From Martinezella calliandrae (GTDB lineage: Bacteria > Pseudomonadota > Alphaproteobacteria > Rhizobiales > Rhizobiaceae), in NCBI RefSeq assembly GCF_030272695.1, contig NZ_JARFYN010000014.1:1-64000 (forward strand): a stretch of 64,000 bases of DNA, in the 5' to 3' direction. The notes beneath the pieces are model-generated. The model saw nothing but the letters and a program-made list of their open reading frames with translations. It made no database searches and was not told the DNA's origin. This document shows positions 1 through 9,600 of this stretch, in pieces (the stretch's first letter is position 1; the number at the start of each line of letters is the position of its first letter). Made by a program: the position numbers and the translations under genes.

Positions 1-98
1 TGATCGTTCCGATCGCAATGGAAGAAAAGTTGCGCTTTGCTATCCGCGAAGGCGGCCGCACCGTCGGCGCCGGCATCGTCGCTAGCATCGTCGAGTAA
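1..98 (+). CDS. tuf: Elongation factor Tu, C-terminal end (partial)
   Basis: The first 98 bases encode the last 31 residues of a protein ending in [17 protein letters not shown] and then [10 protein letters not shown], which is the beta-barrel C-terminus of EF-Tu, the GTPase that delivers aminoacyl-tRNA to the ribosome. The 5' part lies outside the window. Placement just before rpsJ is the usual bacterial str-S10 arrangement. A hairpin follows the stop codon directly. Confidence 0.93.
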
Positions 99-103
99 TT
101 CAA

Positions 104-132
104 AATCGGCCGCTCCATCCGAGCGGCCGATT
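104..132 (+). terminator. Hairpin after tuf
   Basis: An 11-bp perfect inverted repeat (AATCGGCCGCT / AGCGGCCGATT) with a 7-nt loop starts 5 nt after the tuf stop codon. No T-run follows, so it may be a weak or RNA-processing terminator rather than a strong intrinsic one. Confidence 0.55.
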
Positions 133-410
133 CGATGATAATAATGTGATGCAAGCGGCAGTAGTCGCTTGCTTATGACGTGGAAATGTTGCAAATGGCG
201 CGCGAGCGCGATTTGCGCCCTGCTTCGAACACCGAAGCGGTCAATGAGATTAACGATAAGGTGGGCCGAAAGGTCTAAAGAAGTGGATGGGGATGCCGTA
301 GGCGGCGTCCCTCTCGATCTTTGATACCGGTGGTCCGCCTTAGGAAATAGAACAATCCGTGCCCCCTTTTGAGCGGCACGCGAGATAACAAAACACAAGG
401 ATAACGTCGA
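133..410 (+). promoter_or_regulatory. tuf-rpsJ intergenic leader
   Basis: This gene-free stretch presumably carries the promoter and leader of the S10 operon. Two more inverted repeats are visible: GCAAGCG/CGCTTGC at 151-172, and GCAAAT/ATTTGC at 191-216 with an inner CGCGC/GCGCG pairing. An A-rich stretch with AAGGA (about 397-401) supplies the rpsJ ribosome binding site. I could not assign the -35 and -10 boxes with confidence. In E. coli the S10 leader mediates L4 autoregulation; whether this leader does so is not shown by the sequence. Confidence 0.5.
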
Positions 411-719
411 ATGAACGGCCAAAATATCCGCATTCGCCTGAAGGCGTTCGATCACCGGATTCTCGATGCTTCCACGCGCGAGATCGTGTCGACGGCGAAG
501 CGCACCGGTGCTAGCGTCCGGGGCCCCGTTCCGCTTCCGACTCGTATCGAGAAGTTCACGGTAAACCGGTCCCCGCACATCGACAAGAAGAGCCGCGAGC
601 AGTTCGAGATGCGCACGCATAAGCGCCTTCTCGACATCGTTGACCCGACCCCGCAGACGGTAGACGCGCTGATGAAGCTCGATCTCGCCGCCGGTGTCGA
701 TGTTGAGATCAAGCTCTGA
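411..719 (+). CDS. rpsJ: 30S ribosomal protein S10
   Basis: This 102-residue protein begins [19 protein letters not shown] and contains the S10 signature region [21 protein letters not shown]10 sits in the head of the 30S subunit and, as NusE, also takes part in transcription antitermination with NusB. The length matches other alphaproteobacterial S10 proteins. It is the first gene of the S10 operon, preceded by a roughly 310-bp leader with hairpins and an AAGGA Shine-Dalgarno sequence. rplC follows after 39 bp. Confidence 0.98.
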   Translation: MNGQNIRIRLKAFDHRILDASTREIVSTAKRTGASVRGPVPLPTRIEKFTVNRSPHIDKKSREQFEMRTHKRLLDIVDPTPQTVDALMKLDLAAGVDVEIKL

Positions 720-758
720 GACCTCTGGTCCTCGAGCTGAGTGAGAAGGATTGAACCG

Positions 759-1400
759 ATGCGTTCAGGTGTGATTGCACAGAAGGTGGGAATGACCCGC
801 GTCTATAACGACGCCGGCGAGCATGTCCCGGTAACCGTATTGCGTTTGGATGGCTGCCAGGTCGTGGCCCAGCGCACCGTTGAAAAGAATGGCTACACCG
901 CAGTTCAGCTCGGTGCCGGCCAGTCGAAAGTCAAGAACACGACGAAGGCCCTGCGCGGTCACTTCGCCGTTGCCAGCGTTGAGCCGAAGGCCAAGCTCGT
1001 CGAATTCCGTGTTACGGACGACAACCTGCTTGAAGTCGGCACAGAGCTCAACGCAGGTCACTTCACGGCTGGTCAGCTCGTCGACGTGACCGGCACGACG
1101 ATTGGTAAGGGCTTTGCTGGCGCCATCAAGCGCCACGGCTTCGGCGGTCTGCGAGCCACCCACGGTGTGTCGGTTTCGCACCGCTCGCACGGTTCGACCG
1201 GTTCGCGCCAGGACCCGGGCAAGGTGTTCAAGAACAAGAAGATGGCTGGTCACATGGGCCAGACGCGCGTCACGACGCAGAACCTCGAAGTGGTATCGAC
1301 CGACGAAGATCGCGGTCTGATCCTCGTCAAAGGCGCAGTTCCCGGCTCCAAGGGTGCCTGGATCATCGTGCGCGATGCCGTCAAGTCGGCTGCGAAGTAA
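759..1400 (+). CDS. rplC: 50S ribosomal protein L3
   Basis: The product is 213 residues and starts [18 protein letters not shown], the standard L3 N-terminus. It has the conserved loop region around [20 protein letters not shown] that reaches the peptidyl transferase centre and includes the glutamine methylated by PrmB in other bacteria. L3 is an early 23S rRNA assembly protein. A GTG at 741 would add six residues, but the GAGAAGGA Shine-Dalgarno at 743-750 points to the ATG at 759. rplD follows after 13 bp. Confidence 0.97.
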   Translation: MRSGVIAQKVGMTRVYNDAGEHVPVTVLRLDGCQVVAQRTVEKNGYTAVQLGAGQSKVKNTTKALRGHFAVASVEPKAKLVEFRVTDDNLLEVGTELNAGHFTAGQLVDVTGTTIGKGFAGAIKRHGFGGLRATHGVSVSHRSHGSTGSRQDPGKVFKNKKMAGHMGQTRVTTQNLEVVSTDEDRGLILVKGAVPGSKGAWIIVRDAVKSAAK

Positions 1401-1413
1401 GGGAGCCAAACCA

Positions 1414-2034
1414 ATGGAATTGAACGTCAAGACCCTCGAGGGAAAAGACGCTGGGAAGGTTTCCCTTTCTGATGCGATTTTCGGCCTCGAGCCGCGTGAG
1501 GACATCCTCGCACGCGTCATTCGCTGGCAACTCGCCAAGAAGCAGCAGGGCACGCATCAGGCAAAGGGCCGCGCAGACGTAGCGCGCACTGGTGCCAAGA
1601 TGTACAAGCAGAAGGGTACGGGCCGCGCTCGCCACCATTCGGCTCGCGCTCCGCAGTTCCGCGGCGGTGGTAAGGCTCACGGCCCGGTCGCTCGCAGCCA
1701 CGAGCACGATCTGCCGAAGAAGGTTCGCGCCCTCGGCCTGCGTCATGCTCTGTCCGCCAAGATCAAGGCCGAAGACGTCATCGTCCTCGACAACTTGATC
1801 GCAGCCGATGCCAAGACCAAGGCTCTCGCCGGCGCTTTCGAGACGCTCGGCCTGACCAACGCGCTCTTCATCGGTGGCGCCGAGCTCGACAACAACTTCA
1901 AGCTCGCAGCCCAGAACATCCCGAATATCGATGTTCTGCCGGTTCAGGGCATCAACGTTTACGACATCCTGCGTCGCGGCAAGCTCGTGCTTTCCAAGGC
2001 TGCGGTTGAAGCTCTAGAGGAGCGGTTCAAGTGA
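1414..2034 (+). CDS. rplD: 50S ribosomal protein L4
   Basis: The 206-residue product starts [14 protein letters not shown] and carries the positively charged extended loop ([20 protein letters not shown]) that reaches the peptide exit tunnel in L4 proteins. In E. coli L4 also represses its own operon; that is family knowledge, not shown here. An in-frame GTG at 1354 lies inside rplC, whereas the ATG at 1414 is preceded by GGGAG, so 1414 is chosen. The end overlaps the GTG start of rplW by 4 bp. Confidence 0.97.
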   Translation: MELNVKTLEGKDAGKVSLSDAIFGLEPREDILARVIRWQLAKKQQGTHQAKGRADVARTGAKMYKQKGTGRARHHSARAPQFRGGGKAHGPVARSHEHDLPKKVRALGLRHALSAKIKAEDVIVLDNLIAADAKTKALAGAFETLGLTNALFIGGAELDNNFKLAAQNIPNIDVLPVQGINVYDILRRGKLVLSKAAVEALEERFK

Positions 2035-2324
2035 CGGATCTTCGCCATTACGATGTGATCGTTTCTCCTGCGATCACCGAAAAGTCCACGCTGGTTTCGG
2101 ATAACAACCAGGTTGTTTTCAACGTTGCCAAGACCGCGACGAAGCCTGAGATCAAGGCTGCCGTCGAGGCGCTGTTCGGCGTCAAGGTTACGGCCGTCAA
2201 CACTCTGCTGCGCAAGGGCAAGGTCAAGCGGTTCCGCGGCCTGGTCGGCAAGCAGAAGGACGTGAAGAAGGCTGTTGTGACGCTCGCCGAAGGCCAGTCG
2301 ATCGACGTCTCCACCGGTCTCTGA
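2031..2324 (+). CDS. rplW: 50S ribosomal protein L23
   Basis: This 97-residue protein ([20 protein letters not shown]) has the L23 fold pattern, with the [14 protein letters not shown] basic loop near the C-terminal half. L23 lies at the exit of the peptide tunnel and docks trigger factor and SRP. It uses a GTG start that overlaps the rplD stop (GTGA), implying translational coupling. rplB follows after 11 bp. Confidence 0.97.
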   Translation: MTDLRHYDVIVSPAITEKSTLVSDNNQVVFNVAKTATKPEIKAAVEALFGVKVTAVNTLLRKGKVKRFRGLVGKQKDVKKAVVTLAEGQSIDVSTGL

Positions 2325-2335
2325 GGAATAAGAAA

Positions 2336-3172
2336 ATGGCATTGAAAACATTCAATCCGACGACCCCGAGCCAGCGTCAGCTGGTCATCGTCGACCGGTC
2401 CTCGCTCTACAAGGGCAAGCCGGTCAAGACCCTGACCGAAGGCCTGACCTCCAAGGGTGGCCGCAACAACCTCGGCCGCATCACCGTGCGCTTCCAGGGC
2501 GGTGGTCACAAGCGTAGCTACCGTCTGGTCGACTTCAAGCGTCGCAAGTTCGATGTTGAGGCGACTGTCGAGCGCATCGAATACGATCCGAACCGTACCG
2601 CTTACATCGCTCTGGTGAAGTACACGGACGGCGAACTGGCCTACATTCTCGCTCCGCAGCGCCTCGCTTCCGGCGACAGGGTCATCGCTTCGGACAAGGC
2701 TGTGGACGTGAAGCCTGGCAACACCATGCCGCTTCAGTTCATCCCGGTGGGCTCCATCATCCACAACGTGGAAATGAAGCCGGGCAAGGGCGGTCAGATC
2801 GCTCGCTCCGCCGGTTCCTACGCGCAGCTTGTCGGTCGTGACCAGGGCATGGCGATCCTTCGCCTGAACTCCGGCGAACAGCGCCTCGTGCATGGCTCGT
2901 GCCTCGCAACGATCGGCGCCGTTTCGAACCCGGATCACGGTAACATCAACGACGGCAAGGCCGGTCGTTCCCGTTGGCGCGGCAAGCGTCCGCATAACCG
3001 CGGCGTTGTCATGAACCCGGTCGACCATCCGCACGGCGGTGGTGAAGGCCGCACCTCCGGTGGTCGCCATCCGGTGACTCCCTGGGGCAAGCCGACCAAG
3101 GGCAAGCGTACGCGGTCGAATAAGTCGACTGACAAGTTCATTATGCGCTCGCGCCATCAGCGCAAGAAGTAA
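2336..3172 (+). CDS. rplB: 50S ribosomal protein L2
   Basis: The 278-residue L2 protein contains the C-terminal signature [21 protein letters not shown], which includes the essential histidine region near the peptidyl transferase centre, and a basic tail ending [10 protein letters not shown]2 binds 23S rRNA and is needed for subunit association. The length is typical. It is flanked by rplW (11 bp) and rpsS (15 bp) within the S10 operon. Confidence 0.98.
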   Translation: MALKTFNPTTPSQRQLVIVDRSSLYKGKPVKTLTEGLTSKGGRNNLGRITVRFQGGGHKRSYRLVDFKRRKFDVEATVERIEYDPNRTAYIALVKYTDGELAYILAPQRLASGDRVIASDKAVDVKPGNTMPLQFIPVGSIIHNVEMKPGKGGQIARSAGSYAQLVGRDQGMAILRLNSGEQRLVHGSCLATIGAVSNPDHGNINDGKAGRSRWRGKRPHNRGVVMNPVDHPHGGGEGRTSGGRHPVTPWGKPTKGKRTRSNKSTDKFIMRSRHQRKK

Positions 3173-3187
3173 GAGAGGAAGTCTCAA

Positions 3188-3466
3188 GTGGCTCGTTCAG
3201 TATGGAAAGGTCCGTTTGTTGACGGCTATCTTCTCAAGAAGGCTGAGAAGGTGCGTGAAGGCGGACGTAGCGAAGTGATCAAGATGTGGAGCCGCCGCTC
3301 CACCATCATGCCGCAGTTCGTAGGCCTCACCTTCGGTGTCTACAACGGCAGCAAGCACATTCCGGTCAGCGTCAACGAAGACATGGTCGGACACAAGTTC
3401 GGCGAGTTCGCCCCGACCCGTACCTATTATGGTCACGGTGCGGACAAGAAGGCGAAGAGGAAGTAA
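3188..3466 (+). CDS. rpsS: 30S ribosomal protein S19
   Basis: The 92-residue product (GTG start, [20 protein letters not shown]) matches S19, a 30S head protein that forms a complex with S13 near the A site. The conserved block [20 protein letters not shown] is present. An AGAGAGGAAG ribosome binding site precedes the GTG. rplV starts 2 bp after the stop. Confidence 0.97.
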   Translation: MARSVWKGPFVDGYLLKKAEKVREGGRSEVIKMWSRRSTIMPQFVGLTFGVYNGSKHIPVSVNEDMVGHKFGEFAPTRTYYGHGADKKAKRK

Positions 3467-3468
3467 CA

Positions 3469-3858
3469 ATGGGCAAGGCAAAAACCGAACGCCGGCTGAA
3501 GGACAACGAGGCGCAGGCAGTTGCGCGCACGCTCCGCGTCAGCCCGCAAAAGCTTAACCTGGTCGCGGCTTCGATCCGCGGCAAGAAGGTTGATCGCGCG
3601 CTCGCAGAGCTGGAATTCTCGCGCAAGCGTATTGCTGGCGCCGTGAAGAAGACGCTCGAATCTGCGATCGCCAATGCAGAAAACAACCACGATCTCGACG
3701 TTGACTCGCTGGTCGTGGCGGAAGCCTACGTCGGCAAGTCGATCGTCATGAAGCGTTTCCACGCTCGTGGCCGTGGCCGCGCGTCTCGTATCGAGCGTCC
3801 GTTCGCGCATCTGACGATCGTCGTTCGTGAAGTGGAAGCTCAAGGGGAGGCCGCATAA
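3469..3858 (+). CDS. rplV: 50S ribosomal protein L22
   Basis: This 129-residue protein starts [20 protein letters not shown] and has the L22 core ([20 protein letters not shown]) and the tunnel-lining hairpin [19 protein letters not shown], the region altered in some macrolide-resistant bacteria. Upstream in-frame ATG codons lie inside rpsS; the ATG at 3469 fits the family N-terminus. The stop codon overlaps the rpsC start (TAATG). Confidence 0.96.
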   Translation: MGKAKTERRLKDNEAQAVARTLRVSPQKLNLVAASIRGKKVDRALAELEFSRKRIAGAVKKTLESAIANAENNHDLDVDSLVVAEAYVGKSIVMKRFHARGRGRASRIERPFAHLTIVVREVEAQGEAA

Positions 3859-4583
3859 TGGGTCAGAAAATCAATCCAATCGGTTTTCGTCTTGGCATCA
3901 ACCGTACCTGGGATAGCCGCTGGTTTGCGGACAATGCCGAGTATGGCCAACTCCTCCACGAAGACCTGAAGATGCGCAAGTTCGTCATGAACGAACTGAA
4001 GCAAGCCGGTATCTCCAAGGTGGTCATCGAGCGCCCGCACAAGAAGTGCCGCGTGACGATCCACTCGGCTCGTCCGGGCCTGATCATCGGCAAGAAGGGC
4101 GCTGACATCGACAAGCTCCGCAAGAAGCTGTCGGACATGACGAATTCCGAAACGCACCTCAACATCGTTGAAGTGCGCAAGCCGGAAATCGACGCGACGC
4201 TAGTCGCCCAGTCGATCGCTCAGCAGCTCGAGCGCCGTGTTGCTTTCCGTCGCGCCATGAAGCGCGCCGTTCAGTCCGCGATGCGTCTTGGCGCCGAAGG
4301 CATCAAGATCACCTGCGCCGGCCGTCTCGGCGGTGCGGAAATCGCTCGTACTGAATGGTACCGCGAAGGTCGTGTGCCGCTGCATACGCTGCGCGCTGAC
4401 ATCGACTATGGCACGGCTGAAGCAGAAACCGCATTCGGCATCTGCGGCATCAAGGTCTGGATCTTCAAGGGCGAAATCCTCGAACACGATCCGATGGCCT
4501 CCGAACGCCGCGCGCTGGAAGGCGACGCCCAAGGTCCGGCTAGCCGCGATCGCGATAGAGACCGCCGCCGCGAAAACGCTTGA
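3858..4583 (+). CDS. rpsC: 30S ribosomal protein S3
   Basis: The 241-residue S3 has an N-terminal [20 protein letters not shown], a KH type-2 RNA-binding domain with the GxxG loop ([16 protein letters not shown]) at about residues 75-95, and the conserved C-terminal domain. S3 lines the mRNA entry channel. The tail after about residue 215 is charged ([15 protein letters not shown]), a variable region in S3 proteins. It overlaps rplV by one base. Confidence 0.97.
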   Translation: MGQKINPIGFRLGINRTWDSRWFADNAEYGQLLHEDLKMRKFVMNELKQAGISKVVIERPHKKCRVTIHSARPGLIIGKKGADIDKLRKKLSDMTNSETHLNIVEVRKPEIDATLVAQSIAQQLERRVAFRRAMKRAVQSAMRLGAEGIKITCAGRLGGAEIARTEWYREGRVPLHTLRADIDYGTAEAETAFGICGIKVWIFKGEILEHDPMASERRALEGDAQGPASRDRDRDRRRENA

Positions 4584-4619
4584 TAGCGTTCGTGGCAGAT
4601 AAGTTCGGAGAATAAGAAA

Positions 4620-5033
4620 ATGTTGCAGCCAAAGCGTACGAAGTACCGCAAGCAATTTAAGGGCCGCATCAAGGGCGTTGCCAAGGGTGGTTCTGACCTC
4701 GCATTCGGCGAATTCGGTCTGAAGTCGCAGGAGCCCAACCGCGTCAACGCTCGTGAGATCGAAGCGGCTCGCCGCGCGATCACGCGTTACATGAAGCGCG
4801 CCGGCCGTGTATGGATCCGCGTGTTCCCGGATGTTCCGGTAACCGCAAAGCCGACCGAAGTCCGCATGGGTAAAGGTAAGGGCTCTGTCGAATATTGGGC
4901 ATGCAAGGTCAAACCCGGCCGTATGATGTTCGAGATCGATGGTGTGAGCGAAGAAATCGCTCGCGAGGCCTTGCGCCTCGGCGCCGCCAAGCTCTCGGTC
5001 AAGACGCGCTTCGTGCAGCGCATTGCAGAGTAA
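4620..5033 (+). CDS. rplP: 50S ribosomal protein L16
   Basis: The 137-residue product starts [19 protein letters not shown] and contains the L16 signature [20 protein letters not shown]16 binds 5S and 23S rRNA near the A-site tRNA and is part of the L10e/L16 family. A GGAGAATAAGAAA stretch precedes the ATG. rpmC follows after 11 bp. Confidence 0.97.
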   Translation: MLQPKRTKYRKQFKGRIKGVAKGGSDLAFGEFGLKSQEPNRVNAREIEAARRAITRYMKRAGRVWIRVFPDVPVTAKPTEVRMGKGKGSVEYWACKVKPGRMMFEIDGVSEEIAREALRLGAAKLSVKTRFVQRIAE

Positions 5034-5044
5034 GGAAGAAGCTC

Positions 5045-5245
5045 ATGAAAGCCGCAGATGTTCGCGCCCTGAGCGCCGACCAACTCAAGGACGAGCTTGC
5101 CAAGCTGAAGAAGGAGCAGTTCAACCTGCGCTTTCAGAAGGCTACCGGCCAGCTTGAAAAGTCCTCGCGCATTAACGAAGTCCGCAAGGACATCGCCCGC
5201 GTGAAAACCATTGCCCGCCAGAAGGCGGCAGAAGCAAAGGCTTAA
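5045..5245 (+). CDS. rpmC: 50S ribosomal protein L29
   Basis: This 66-residue, almost wholly helical protein ([20 protein letters not shown], then [17 protein letters not shown]) is L29, which sits beside L23 at the tunnel exit. AAGGAAGAAGCTC provides the ribosome binding site. An in-frame start at 4895 would lie inside rplP and is rejected. Confidence 0.96.
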   Translation: MKAADVRALSADQLKDELAKLKKEQFNLRFQKATGQLEKSSRINEVRKDIARVKTIARQKAAEAKA

Positions 5246-5257
5246 AGGAAGAATAAC

Positions 5258-5497
5258 ATGCCGAAGCGCATTCTGCAGGGCGTCGTGGTCAGCGACAAGA
5301 ACGAGAAGACGGTAGTTGTCCGCGTTGAGCGTCGTTTCGCTCATCCGCTGCTCCAGAAGACCGTTCGTCGTTCCAAGAAGTACAAGGCTCACGACGAAAA
5401 CAATCAGTACAAGGTCGGCGACGTCGTTTCCATCGAGGAATGCGCACCGATCTCCAAGGATAAGACCTGGACGGTCGTTTCCGCCCAGACCAAGTAA
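5258..5497 (+). CDS. rpsQ: 30S ribosomal protein S17
   Basis: The 79-residue S17 ([20 protein letters not shown]) has the OB-fold pattern with the conserved [20 protein letters not shown] segment. S17 binds helix 11 of 16S rRNA. It is the last gene of the S10 block; a 13-bp-stem hairpin begins 5 bp after its stop codon and the next gene is 225 bp away. Confidence 0.97.
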   Translation: MPKRILQGVVVSDKNEKTVVVRVERRFAHPLLQKTVRRSKKYKAHDENNQYKVGDVVSIEECAPISKDKTWTVVSAQTK

Positions 5498-5501
5498 CAG
5501 A

Positions 5502-5533
5502 ATTTCGCTCAGGCCCTTGCGCTTGGGCGAAAT
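5502..5533 (+). terminator. Hairpin directly after rpsQ
   Basis: A 13-bp stem (two G-T wobbles) with a 6-nt loop, ATTTCGCTCAGGC pairing with GCTTGGGCGAAAT, begins just after the rpsQ stop. It lacks a T-run. It may end, process or stabilise the S10 transcript. Confidence 0.5.
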
Positions 5534-5562
5534 ATCTGTATGAAGCACGAGCTTGGAAGCAG

Positions 5563-5595
5563 GACGCTCGAGAACGGGCGTTCTTTTGCTTTATT
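5563..5595 (+). terminator. Intrinsic-terminator-like hairpin between S10 and spc blocks
   Basis: A short stem, ACGCTC pairing with GGGCGT around a 6-nt loop, is followed by the T-rich run TTCTTTTGCTTTATT. This is the classic layout of a modest intrinsic terminator and would set the boundary between the S10 and spc transcripts. Confidence 0.5.
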
Positions 5596-5722
5596 GATGG
5601 CCGGCGAAGGTGACCCAGGTGGTGCCGAGCGCTGGAGAAATCAGACAAGACACTAGTCCATAAGCCGGGGTAGGGGGCTGTTAAGCCCAACCATTCCGGT
5701 AACAACAAGAAGGCGACCTGAC

Positions 5723-6091
5723 ATGATTCAGATGCAAACAAACCTCGACGTGGCGGATAATTCCGGCGCACGTCGTGTCATGTGCATCAAGGTGCTGGGC
5801 GGCTCGAAGCGCAAGTATGCCTCGATCGGCGACGTTATCGTCGTTTCGATCAAGGAAGCCATTCCGCGCGGCCGTGTGAAGAAGGGTGACGTGATGAAGG
5901 CGGTTGTTGTTCGTACCGCCAAGGACATCCGTCGTCCGGATGGCAGCGTCATCCGCTTCGATACCAATGCAGCAGTCCTCATCGACAACAAGAAAGAGCC
6001 GATCGGCACCCGTATCTTCGGACCGGTTCCGCGCGAACTTCGCGCCAAGAACCACATGAAGATCATCTCGCTGGCTCCAGAAGTACTTTAA
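5723..6091 (+). CDS. rplN: 50S ribosomal protein L14
   Basis: The 122-residue L14 ([20 protein letters not shown]) has the conserved [20 protein letters not shown] and [18 protein letters not shown] blocks. L14 forms an intersubunit bridge and is the docking site of silencing factor RsfS. It opens the spc block; an AACAAGAAGGCGACCTGAC stretch supplies the ribosome binding site. rplX follows after 11 bp. Confidence 0.97.
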   Translation: MIQMQTNLDVADNSGARRVMCIKVLGGSKRKYASIGDVIVVSIKEAIPRGRVKKGDVMKAVVVRTAKDIRRPDGSVIRFDTNAAVLIDNKKEPIGTRIFGPVPRELRAKNHMKIISLAPEVL

Positions 6092-6102
6092 GGAGCGGAG
6101 CG

Positions 6103-6411
6103 ATGCAAAAGATCCGTAAAGGCGACAAGGTCGTCGTATTGGCCGGCAAGGACAAGGGCCGCACCGGCGAAGTTATTCAAGTGCTACCGAAGGAAGACCG
6201 TGCGGTCGTCCGGGGCGTCAACGTCATCAAGCGCCACCAGCGCCAGACGCAGACCCAGGAAGCCGGCATCATCAGCAAGGAAGCCCCGCTTCACCTGTCC
6301 AACATTGCGATCGTCGACAAGGACGGCAAGCCGACCCGCGTCGGTTTCAAGGTTGTAGATGGCAAGAAGGTCCGTGTGGCCAAGACCTCGGGAGAAGTGA
6401 TCGATGGCTGA
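6103..6411 (+). CDS. rplX: 50S ribosomal protein L24
   Basis: The 102-residue product starts [20 protein letters not shown], the KOW motif of L24, an assembly initiator protein of the 50S subunit. The block [20 protein letters not shown] is also conserved. Its 3' end overlaps the rplE start by 8 bp, indicating translational coupling. Confidence 0.97.
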   Translation: MQKIRKGDKVVVLAGKDKGRTGEVIQVLPKEDRAVVRGVNVIKRHQRQTQTQEAGIISKEAPLHLSNIAIVDKDGKPTRVGFKVVDGKKVRVAKTSGEVIDG

Positions 6412-6961
6412 GGCAAAGTACGAGCCGCGGCTCAAGAAGGAATATGTCGCCCGCATTCGCGCAGCGATGCAGGAGAAGTTCTCCTATGCCAACGAGATGC
6501 AGATCCCGAAGCTGGACAAGATCGTGATCAACATGGGTGTGGGCGAAGCAACGGCTGATTCGAAGAAGCCGACTGTTGCAGCTGCCGACCTTGCAGCGAT
6601 CGCCGGCCAGAAGCCGGTCATCACTCGCGCACGCAACTCTATCGCGGGCTTCAAGGTCCGTGAAAACATGCCGATCGGCGCCAAGGTCACGCTACGCGGC
6701 GCCCGCATGTATGAGTTCCTGGATCGTCTGGTCAACATCGCGCTCCCGCGCGTTCGCGACTTCCGCGGCCTGAACCCGAAAAGCTTTGACGGTCGTGGCA
6801 ACTTCGCCATGGGCATCAAGGAGCACATTGTGTTCCCTGAGATCAACTACGACAAGGTTGATCAGATGTGGGGCATGGACATCATCGTTTGCACGACGGC
6901 GACGACCGACGACGAAGCTCGGGCTCTTCTGAAAGAGTTCAACTTCCCGTTCCGTCAATAA
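6404..6961 (+). CDS. rplE: 50S ribosomal protein L5
   Basis: This 185-residue protein ([20 protein letters not shown]) contains the L5 blocks [16 protein letters not shown] and [21 protein letters not shown]5 binds 5S rRNA and forms the B1b bridge with S13. It overlaps rplX by 8 bp. rpsN follows after 33 bp. Confidence 0.97.
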   Translation: MAEAKYEPRLKKEYVARIRAAMQEKFSYANEMQIPKLDKIVINMGVGEATADSKKPTVAAADLAAIAGQKPVITRARNSIAGFKVRENMPIGAKVTLRGARMYEFLDRLVNIALPRVRDFRGLNPKSFDGRGNFAMGIKEHIVFPEINYDKVDQMWGMDIIVCTTATTDDEARALLKEFNFPFRQ

Positions 6962-6994
6962 CCGTAACGACGAGCGTAGAAAAGGAACCCTGAT

Positions 6995-7300
6995 ATGGCG
7001 AAGACAAGCGCAGTCGAAAAGAACAAGCGCCGCCGCAATACGGTTGCCAACCAGTCTGCGAAGCGGGCTGCCCTGAAGGCAATCATCATGAACCAGTCTC
7101 TTCCGATCGAAGAGCGGTTCAAGGCTACTCTGAAGCTGGCATCGCTCCCGCGCGATGGATCCAAGACCCGCATTCGCAACCGTTGCGAAGTATCGGGCCG
7201 CCCGCGCGCCTATTACCGCAAACTGCGCATGTCGCGTATCGCGCTGCGTGAACTCGGCAACCTCGGCAAAGTGCCGGGCGTCGTCAAGTCGAGCTGGTAA
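6995..7300 (+). CDS. rpsN: 30S ribosomal protein S14
   Basis: The 101-residue S14 starts [20 protein letters not shown] and ends with the conserved [20 protein letters not shown] region. It has no CxxC pair, so it is the zinc-independent (C-minus), longer form usual in proteobacteria. It helps assemble the 30S head. AAAAGGAACC precedes the start. Confidence 0.97.
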   Translation: MAKTSAVEKNKRRRNTVANQSAKRAALKAIIMNQSLPIEERFKATLKLASLPRDGSKTRIRNRCEVSGRPRAYYRKLRMSRIALRELGNLGKVPGVVKSSW

Positions 7301-7312
7301 GGAGCAGATTAG

Positions 7313-7711
7313 ATGACTATGACTGATCCTTTGGGCGATATGCTCACCCGTATCCGCAACGGTGCTTCACGCCGCAAGTCGTCGGTTTCGACGCCTGCGT
7401 CCAAGCTTCGTGCGCGTGTTCTCGATGTTCTGCAGGCTGAAGGCTACATTCGTGGCTACTCCGTCGTCGATTTCGGCAACGGCAAGTCTGAGCTCAACAT
7501 CGAGCTCAAGTACTATGAAGGCGCATCGGTGATCCGCGAGATCGGCCGTGTGTCCAAGCCGGGCCGCCGAGTTTATGTCTCGGTCAAGTCCATTCCGCAG
7601 GTCGCGAACGGCCTCGGCATCACCATCCTTTCGACCCCGAAGGGTGTGATGGCCGATCACCAGGCTCGCGAACAGAATGTTGGTGGCGAGGTTCTCTGCT
7701 CGGTCTTCTAA
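7313..7711 (+). CDS. rpsH: 30S ribosomal protein S8
   Basis: The 132-residue S8 ([17 protein letters not shown]) has the C-terminal signature [21 protein letters not shown]8 is a primary 16S rRNA binder and in E. coli represses the spc operon. The GGAGCAGATT site fits the ATG at 7313; the ATG at 7319 would remove two residues and cannot be excluded. Confidence 0.97.
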   Translation: MTMTDPLGDMLTRIRNGASRRKSSVSTPASKLRARVLDVLQAEGYIRGYSVVDFGNGKSELNIELKYYEGASVIREIGRVSKPGRRVYVSVKSIPQVANGLGITILSTPKGVMADHQAREQNVGGEVLCSVF

Positions 7712-7752
7712 GATCGGACAGGGATCTCCTTCGAAACAGACAGGTTTGAAAA

Positions 7753-8286
7753 ATGTCTCGTATCGGTAAAAAGCCCGTTCAGGTGCCTGCAGGAATCACG
7801 GCCTCGGTTGATGGCCAGAAAGTGACTGCTAAGGGCCCCAAGGGCGAGCTGTTTTTCGTCGCTAACGACGAAATCGGTCTCAAACTGGAAAACAATGCAA
7901 TTGTCGTAACGCCGCTCAGCAACTCCAAGGATGCTCGCGCAAAGTGGGGCATGTCCCGCACGATGATCGAGAACATCCTGAAGGGTGTTAAGGACGGTTA
8001 CGAGCGCAAGCTCGAAATCAACGGCGTCGGCTACCGTGCCGCTATGCAGGGCAAGAACCTGCAGCTCGCGCTCGGTTTCAGCCACGACGTGATCTACGAG
8101 CCGCCGCAGGGCATCACGATTGCTGTGCCGAAGCCGACGGAAATCGTCGTCACCGGCATCAACAAGCAGCAGGTCGGACAGGTTGCCGCTGAAATCCGCG
8201 AATATCGCGGTCCCGAGCCTTACAAGGGCAAGGGCGTCAAGTATGCCGACGAGCGGATCGTCCGCAAAGAAGGCAAGAAGAAGTAA
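7753..8286 (+). CDS. rplF: 50S ribosomal protein L6
   Basis: The 177-residue L6 ([20 protein letters not shown]) has two tandem L6 domains and the C-terminal signature [21 protein letters not shown]6 lies near the sarcin-ricin loop and the factor-binding site. rplR follows after 12 bp. Confidence 0.97.
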   Translation: MSRIGKKPVQVPAGITASVDGQKVTAKGPKGELFFVANDEIGLKLENNAIVVTPLSNSKDARAKWGMSRTMIENILKGVKDGYERKLEINGVGYRAAMQGKNLQLALGFSHDVIYEPPQGITIAVPKPTEIVVTGINKQQVGQVAAEIREYRGPEPYKGKGVKYADERIVRKEGKKK

Positions 8287-8298
8287 GGATCACGCGAA

Positions 8299-8661
8299 AT
8301 GGCTAGCAGGAAAGAAGCACTTGCACGTCGTGCCAACCGCGTGCGTCGTCAACTCAAGTCGGTGGCCAATGGCCGTCCGCGCCTGTCGGTTCATCGCTCG
8401 TCGAAGAACATCTACGCCCAGGTCATCGATGATGTGGCCGGCAAGACGCTCGCGTCTGCCTCCACCCTCGACAAGGATCTGCGCGGTTCTCTGAAGACCG
8501 GTGCCGACACCGCAGCCGCAGCCCTCGTTGGCAAGCTCGTTGCTGAGCGCGCCTCCAAGGCCGGCGTCAAGGAGGTCGTGTTTGACCGTGGCGCTTTCAT
8601 CTATCACGGCCGCATCAAGGCTCTGGCCGATGCAGCCCGTGAAGGTGGTCTGACCTTCTGA
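8299..8661 (+). CDS. rplR: 50S ribosomal protein L18
   Basis: The 120-residue L18 starts [20 protein letters not shown] and contains [20 protein letters not shown]; it binds 5S rRNA. The end, REGGLTF, is the canonical C-terminus. A 127-bp spacer follows that contains an inverted repeat (CCGGCCG/CGGCCGG at about 8668-8698), longer than most gaps in this operon. Confidence 0.97.
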   Translation: MASRKEALARRANRVRRQLKSVANGRPRLSVHRSSKNIYAQVIDDVAGKTLASASTLDKDLRGSLKTGADTAAAALVGKLVAERASKAGVKEVVFDRGAFIYHGRIKALADAAREGGLTF

Positions 8662-8788
8662 TGAAGTTTCCGGCCGGAAGCTTCGAGCGCCGGCCGGATA
8701 TCACCGGACCGCTGATCTCCTTCGGGAGGTCGATGCGGTCTTCGTTTTGTTTGCCGATTGCACCCGGAAAAGAAAAAGGAAGAGGACA

Positions 8789-9358
8789 ATGGCACAGGAA
8801 AAGAGGGCTCCGCGGGAAGACCGCCAGAGCCGTGACGAGCGCGATAGCGAATTCGTCGACAAGCTGGTCGCGATCAACCGCGTCGCCAAGGTTGTAAAGG
8901 GCGGCCGTCGCTTCGGCTTTGCCGCTCTGGTCGTCGTCGGTGACCAGAAGGGCCGCGTCGGCTTCGGTCACGGCAAGGCACGCGAAGTGCCGGAAGCGAT
9001 CCGCAAGGCAACCGAAAGCGCCAAGCGCGACATGATCTTCGTACCGCTGCGTGACGGCCGTACGCTGCATCACGACGTTCATGGCCGTCATGGCGCCGGT
9101 AAGGTTCTGCTGCGCTCGGCCAAGGTCGGTACCGGTATCATCGCCGGCGGCCCGATGCGCGCCGTTTTCGAAACGCTCGGCGTTCATGACGTCGTTGCCA
9201 AGTCGACCGGTTCGTCGAACCCGTACAACATGGTTCGCGCTACGTTCGACGCCCTGAAGCACCAGGTTCACCCGAAGGACATCGCAGCTCAGCGCGGCAT
9301 CAAGTATGCCACCCTGCAGGCTCGCCGTACGTCCTCGGGCAACGCCTCCGAAGAATAA
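8789..9358 (+). CDS. rpsE: 30S ribosomal protein S5
   Basis: The 189-residue S5 ([20 protein letters not shown]) has the S5 double-stranded-RNA-binding-like domain ([20 protein letters not shown]) and the C-terminal S5 domain with the [13 protein letters not shown] and [13 protein letters not shown] blocks. S5 affects translational fidelity. In-frame upstream starts (8747) lie before the GGAAGAGGACA site, so the ATG at 8789 is preferred. rpmD follows after 13 bp. Confidence 0.97.
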   Translation: MAQEKRAPREDRQSRDERDSEFVDKLVAINRVAKVVKGGRRFGFAALVVVGDQKGRVGFGHGKAREVPEAIRKATESAKRDMIFVPLRDGRTLHHDVHGRHGAGKVLLRSAKVGTGIIAGGPMRAVFETLGVHDVVAKSTGSSNPYNMVRATFDALKHQVHPKDIAAQRGIKYATLQARRTSSGNASEE

Positions 9359-9371
9359 GGGAGTTTGACCT

Positions 9372-9584
9372 ATGGCCAAGACGACCAAGAAGGCTGAAGC
9401 CAAGACGACCGTTACGGTCGAGCAGATTGGCAGCCCCATCCGCCGTCCGGATGTTCAGCAGAAGACGCTGATCGGTCTCGGATTGAACAAGATGCACCGT
9501 CGCCGCACGCTGGAAGATACGCCGGCCGTTCGTGGCATGATCCGTGCTGTCCAGCATCTCGTTCGCGTTGTCGACGAGAAGTGA
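9372..9584 (+). CDS. rpmD: 50S ribosomal protein L30
   Basis: The 70-residue L30 has the motif [20 protein letters not shown] and then [19 protein letters not shown], typical of the bacterial protein. The first 14 residues are a Lys/Thr-rich extension relative to E. coli L30. rplO starts 16 bp downstream. Confidence 0.96.
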   Translation: MAKTTKKAEAKTTVTVEQIGSPIRRPDVQQKTLIGLGLNKMHRRRTLEDTPAVRGMIRAVQHLVRVVDEK

Positions 9585-9600
9585 GCCGGAGGTATTTGCT

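Noticed and set aside
765-1553. A 262-aa minus-strand open frame overlapping rplC and rplD
   Set aside because: It is a shadow of high-GC coding sequence opposite well-identified ribosomal genes; its translation has no family pattern.
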